Shown: one piece after another, positions 21,062 to 22,667 of the stretch
Layout: each line of letters opens with the position of its first letter
Numbering within the stretch: position 1 is the first letter of the stretch
Assembly: GCA_016296485.1 (NCBI GenBank)
Contig: JAEDJF010000015.1
Coordinates: 1 to 22,667, forward strand
Length of the DNA: 22,667 nt
Reading direction: 5' to 3'
Source: Oscillospiraceae bacterium
GTDB taxonomy: Bacteria; Bacillota; Clostridia; Oscillospirales; Ruminococcaceae
Made by a program: the position numbers and the translations under genes
The notes under the pieces: model-generated
The model's database searches: none
Told to the model about the DNA's origin: nothing
The model's input: only the letters and a program-made list of their open reading frames with translations

Positions 21062-22525
21062 TTAAATATGTTTGCCAACGGAGCTTCTTCCGGCGGCATT
21101 TTCAACGGAGTAATCGGCAATAAGAGCGTCGATATAATCGGAATATCTCTCGCTGCGGATGGTGCTGTCGATGGCGTAGGTGTAATACTCCTCGCCTTCC
21201 TCGACGAAGTACATAATGTGGTAACCGTAGCTGGTTTTGACGATGTCGGTGTCGCCTGCCTTGCGGGCGGGGTCGAAGCACCAATCCTCAAATTCTTTTA
21301 CCATTTCGCCTTTGGCGATGTTGGAGTAAAGACCGCCGTTGGAAGCGGAGCCTTGGTCGCTGGAGTAAGCCATTGCGATATATCCGAAGTTGTCCTCGCC
21401 GCCGCCAAGCTCGTTCCAGGTGTCAACGTAGCCTTCGGCTTTTTCAAGAGCCGCATCCCAGGATTCGTCGCTGTTTTTGTCCTCGGGCTGAACAAGAATA
21501 TGTCTTACGGAAACGGTGTTGTAATGAATGTCGTTTTTCTCAACGAACTCAATTACGTAATAGCCGCCGGTTGCCTCAAAAACGTCTTTGTCGCCGGCAA
21601 CGCGGGCGTCGTCAAAGAGCCAGTCGGAGTAGGTGCTGCTGACGTTGGCATAGGAGCTGTATCTTACCTCGGTGAGGTTTGCGTCGTAATTTTCGGAAAT
21701 ATAGGCGTCCATATCGTCCGCAGCAAGAACAGCTTCGGCTTTCTCTTTTGCCGCAGCCATTGCTTCCTCGTCGGTCTGATCCTCGGCGGCAATACCGCTG
21801 ATGTAATAGTAGTTGTAGGTCACGGCGTCGAAGGCCTTTTTGTCCTCGTTGTAGCGGGCGTCAATGTCCTCGGAGGAGATCTCAAAGCCCTCTCTTACGC
21901 TGTCGGCATAGGAGTAGGCGTAGAGGTAACGCTCGTACATCTCTTTGTAAACTTTCTCGTTTACGCCTTTTCCGTAGCTGGAAACGAGGAAGGAAGCGGT
22001 ATCGGTTCCGTAGTTTTTAGCGGTAGCTTCAATAGCCGCCCACTCGCTGTCGATATTTTCGTAGTACTCCTCGCCCATCTCGTAGCCGTTTGCTTTAGCT
22101 TCATCGTAAAGCGCGGTCATGGTTTTAAAGGACTCGTCGGTGTACTCTTTAAGATAATCAGCCCAGGTCTGGTCATCGGAGTATTTCTGGTCCTTGAGGG
22201 GCTTTGTAGTATCAATAATGTAGGAGGCGTAAGAACCGTAGGTGTTGTAAAGACTGTTGTAAAGCTCGTAATAGCTGTTGGTATAGAGCCAGTTGTACTC
22301 GGCAACGGAATATTCGGTATCGTTTACCTTAATCGCTTTAAGTCCGCGATAGAAGAAGTTGGACTCAAAAACCGTAAGCACCACGCAGAGAACGACGCAG
22401 AGGCAAAGGACTATTTTTATCCAAAGGTCTCTTTTCTTTCTTTTAGCTCTTTTTTCTTCCTCTTCATTGCGTCTCGAGGTGGGTTTATTCTCGCCGGCAA
22501 GAAGCTCTTTTTCTTTTTCGCTCAT
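21062..22525 (-). CDS. PrsA/SurA-like parvulin foldase, membrane-anchored
   Basis: The 487-residue protein has a charged cytoplasmic head (1-33, many Glu and Lys), one membrane helix (34-53) and a long extracytoplasmic part. The N-terminal IKVNDTEYSVAEYNWLYTNS block is the SurA/PrsA-type chaperone start. The C-terminal parvulin domain includes VSVRHILVQPED, QGSASNGGLYSN and DIVKTSYGYHIMYF. A preceding degenerate parvulin-like region has DWLFDDARVAGD. Its paralogue downstream is a lipoprotein with the same plan, so the two differ mainly in anchor. Aromatic residues, chiefly Tyr, are abundant in the N-terminal part. The ATG follows AAGGATGG. A strong promoter lies upstream. Confidence 0.9.
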   Translation of the reverse strand: MSEKEKELLAGENKPTSRRNEEEEKRAKRKKRDLWIKIVLCLCVVLCVVLTVFESNFFYRGLKAIKVNDTEYSVAEYNWLYTNSYYELYNSLYNTYGSYASYIIDTTKPLKDQKYSDDQTWADYLKEYTDESFKTMTALYDEAKANGYEMGEEYYENIDSEWAAIEATAKNYGTDTASFLVSSYGKGVNEKVYKEMYERYLYAYSYADSVREGFEISSEDIDARYNEDKKAFDAVTYNYYYISGIAAEDQTDEEAMAAAKEKAEAVLAADDMDAYISENYDANLTEVRYSSYANVSSTYSDWLFDDARVAGDKDVFEATGGYYVIEFVEKNDIHYNTVSVRHILVQPEDKNSDESWDAALEKAEGYVDTWNELGGGEDNFGYIAMAYSSDQGSASNGGLYSNIAKGEMVKEFEDWCFDPARKAGDTDIVKTSYGYHIMYFVEEGEEYYTYAIDSTIRSERYSDYIDALIADYSVENAAGRSSVGKHI

Positions 22526-22594
22526 AATGAACCATCCTTGTTTATTAGTTTAGCTTTCGCCGAAAAACTCCGGCATATTAAATGACAATTATAT

Positions 22595-22623
22595 ATTATA
22601 TATGTTTATGCAAATTATTTCAA
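22595..22623 (-). promoter_or_regulatory. Sigma-A promoter of the membrane-anchored foldase gene
   Basis: TTGAAA (22618-22623), 17 nt, then TATAAT (22595-22600). The leader to the ATG is about 65 nt and includes a GCCGGAG...CTTTCGCCG-like potential pairing region that I could not resolve. Confidence 0.8.
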
Positions 22624-22663
22624 GAGTTAAGCCCAAAACAAATTATGAATTATAGAGGGAAAA

Positions 22664-22667
22664 ATGG
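22664..22667 (+). other. Possible start of a divergent gene at the right edge
   Basis: An ATG at 22664-22666 is preceded at 4 nt by AGAGGG. Only one codon is in the window, so this is a weak suggestion of a divergent plus-strand gene. Confidence 0.25.

Noticed and set aside
21068..22585. Open frame of over 500 codons on the plus strand opposite the membrane-anchored foldase
   Set aside because: It arises from the codon pattern of the real gene on the minus strand. The Gly- and Val-rich product is typical of an antisense shadow.
1..22667. CRISPR arrays, insertion sequences, phage genes, tRNA or rRNA genes
   Set aside because: I saw no regularly spaced repeats, transposase, integrase or structural RNA signatures apart from the T-box and the leader candidate.

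Overview
This window looks like a chromosomal segment of a spore-forming, low-to-mid GC Firmicute, most likely an uncultured gut-type member of the Clostridia (Oscillospiraceae/Ruminococcaceae-like). The evidence is SpoIVA, a SpoVB-type flippase, DUF1540 and DUF3795 proteins, a valine T-box leader, Firmicute-type LexA boxes, RNase M5, and strong purine-rich ribosome binding sites with frequent TTG starts. I see no phage, insertion sequence, CRISPR array, tRNA or rRNA.

Layout. Positions 1-3543 are sporulation-related: the start of a gene running off the left edge, spoIVA, a divergent 54-residue DUF1540 protein, and a spoVB-like flippase gene with a good sigma-E-like promoter. At 3600-4296 there is a divergent promoter carrying two perfect LexA boxes. 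It drives a small two-helix membrane protein and a DUF3795 protein, so this looks like an SOS-controlled unit. A MATE transporter (4406-5791) follows behind a promoter overlapped by a long dyad. Next come a structured RNA leader candidate (about 5820-5990) and a double zinc-ribbon protein.

Positions 14584-6331 on the minus strand are a compact seven-gene run: folC, a metallo-beta-lactamase-fold hydrolase, comEC, holA, rnmV, an MBOAT-family membrane protein and a DHHW-family protein. It ends at a bidirectional terminator. Upstream of it is valS, controlled by a T-box leader with a GUA specifier. Beyond that are three paralogous GNAT acetyltransferases in a divergent one-plus-two arrangement, then two paralogous secreted PpiC-type foldases, one a lipoprotein and one anchored by a transmembrane helix.

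Most unusual points: (i) the LexA-controlled small membrane protein, a candidate SOS cell-division or membrane effector; (ii) the adjacent MBOAT and DHHW genes, where both proteins have lost the residues that define catalysis in their families; (iii) a ComEC whose C-terminal metallo-beta-lactamase domain has lost its metal motif, next to a separate intact metallo-beta-lactamase protein; (iv) the octamer TTGAGCAC, found 13 times by hand count on the two strands, in coding and non-coding DNA; (v) a perfect 18-bp inverted repeat that buries the Shine-Dalgarno sequence of the gene at the left edge; (vi) the unassigned structured leader before the zinc-ribbon gene.
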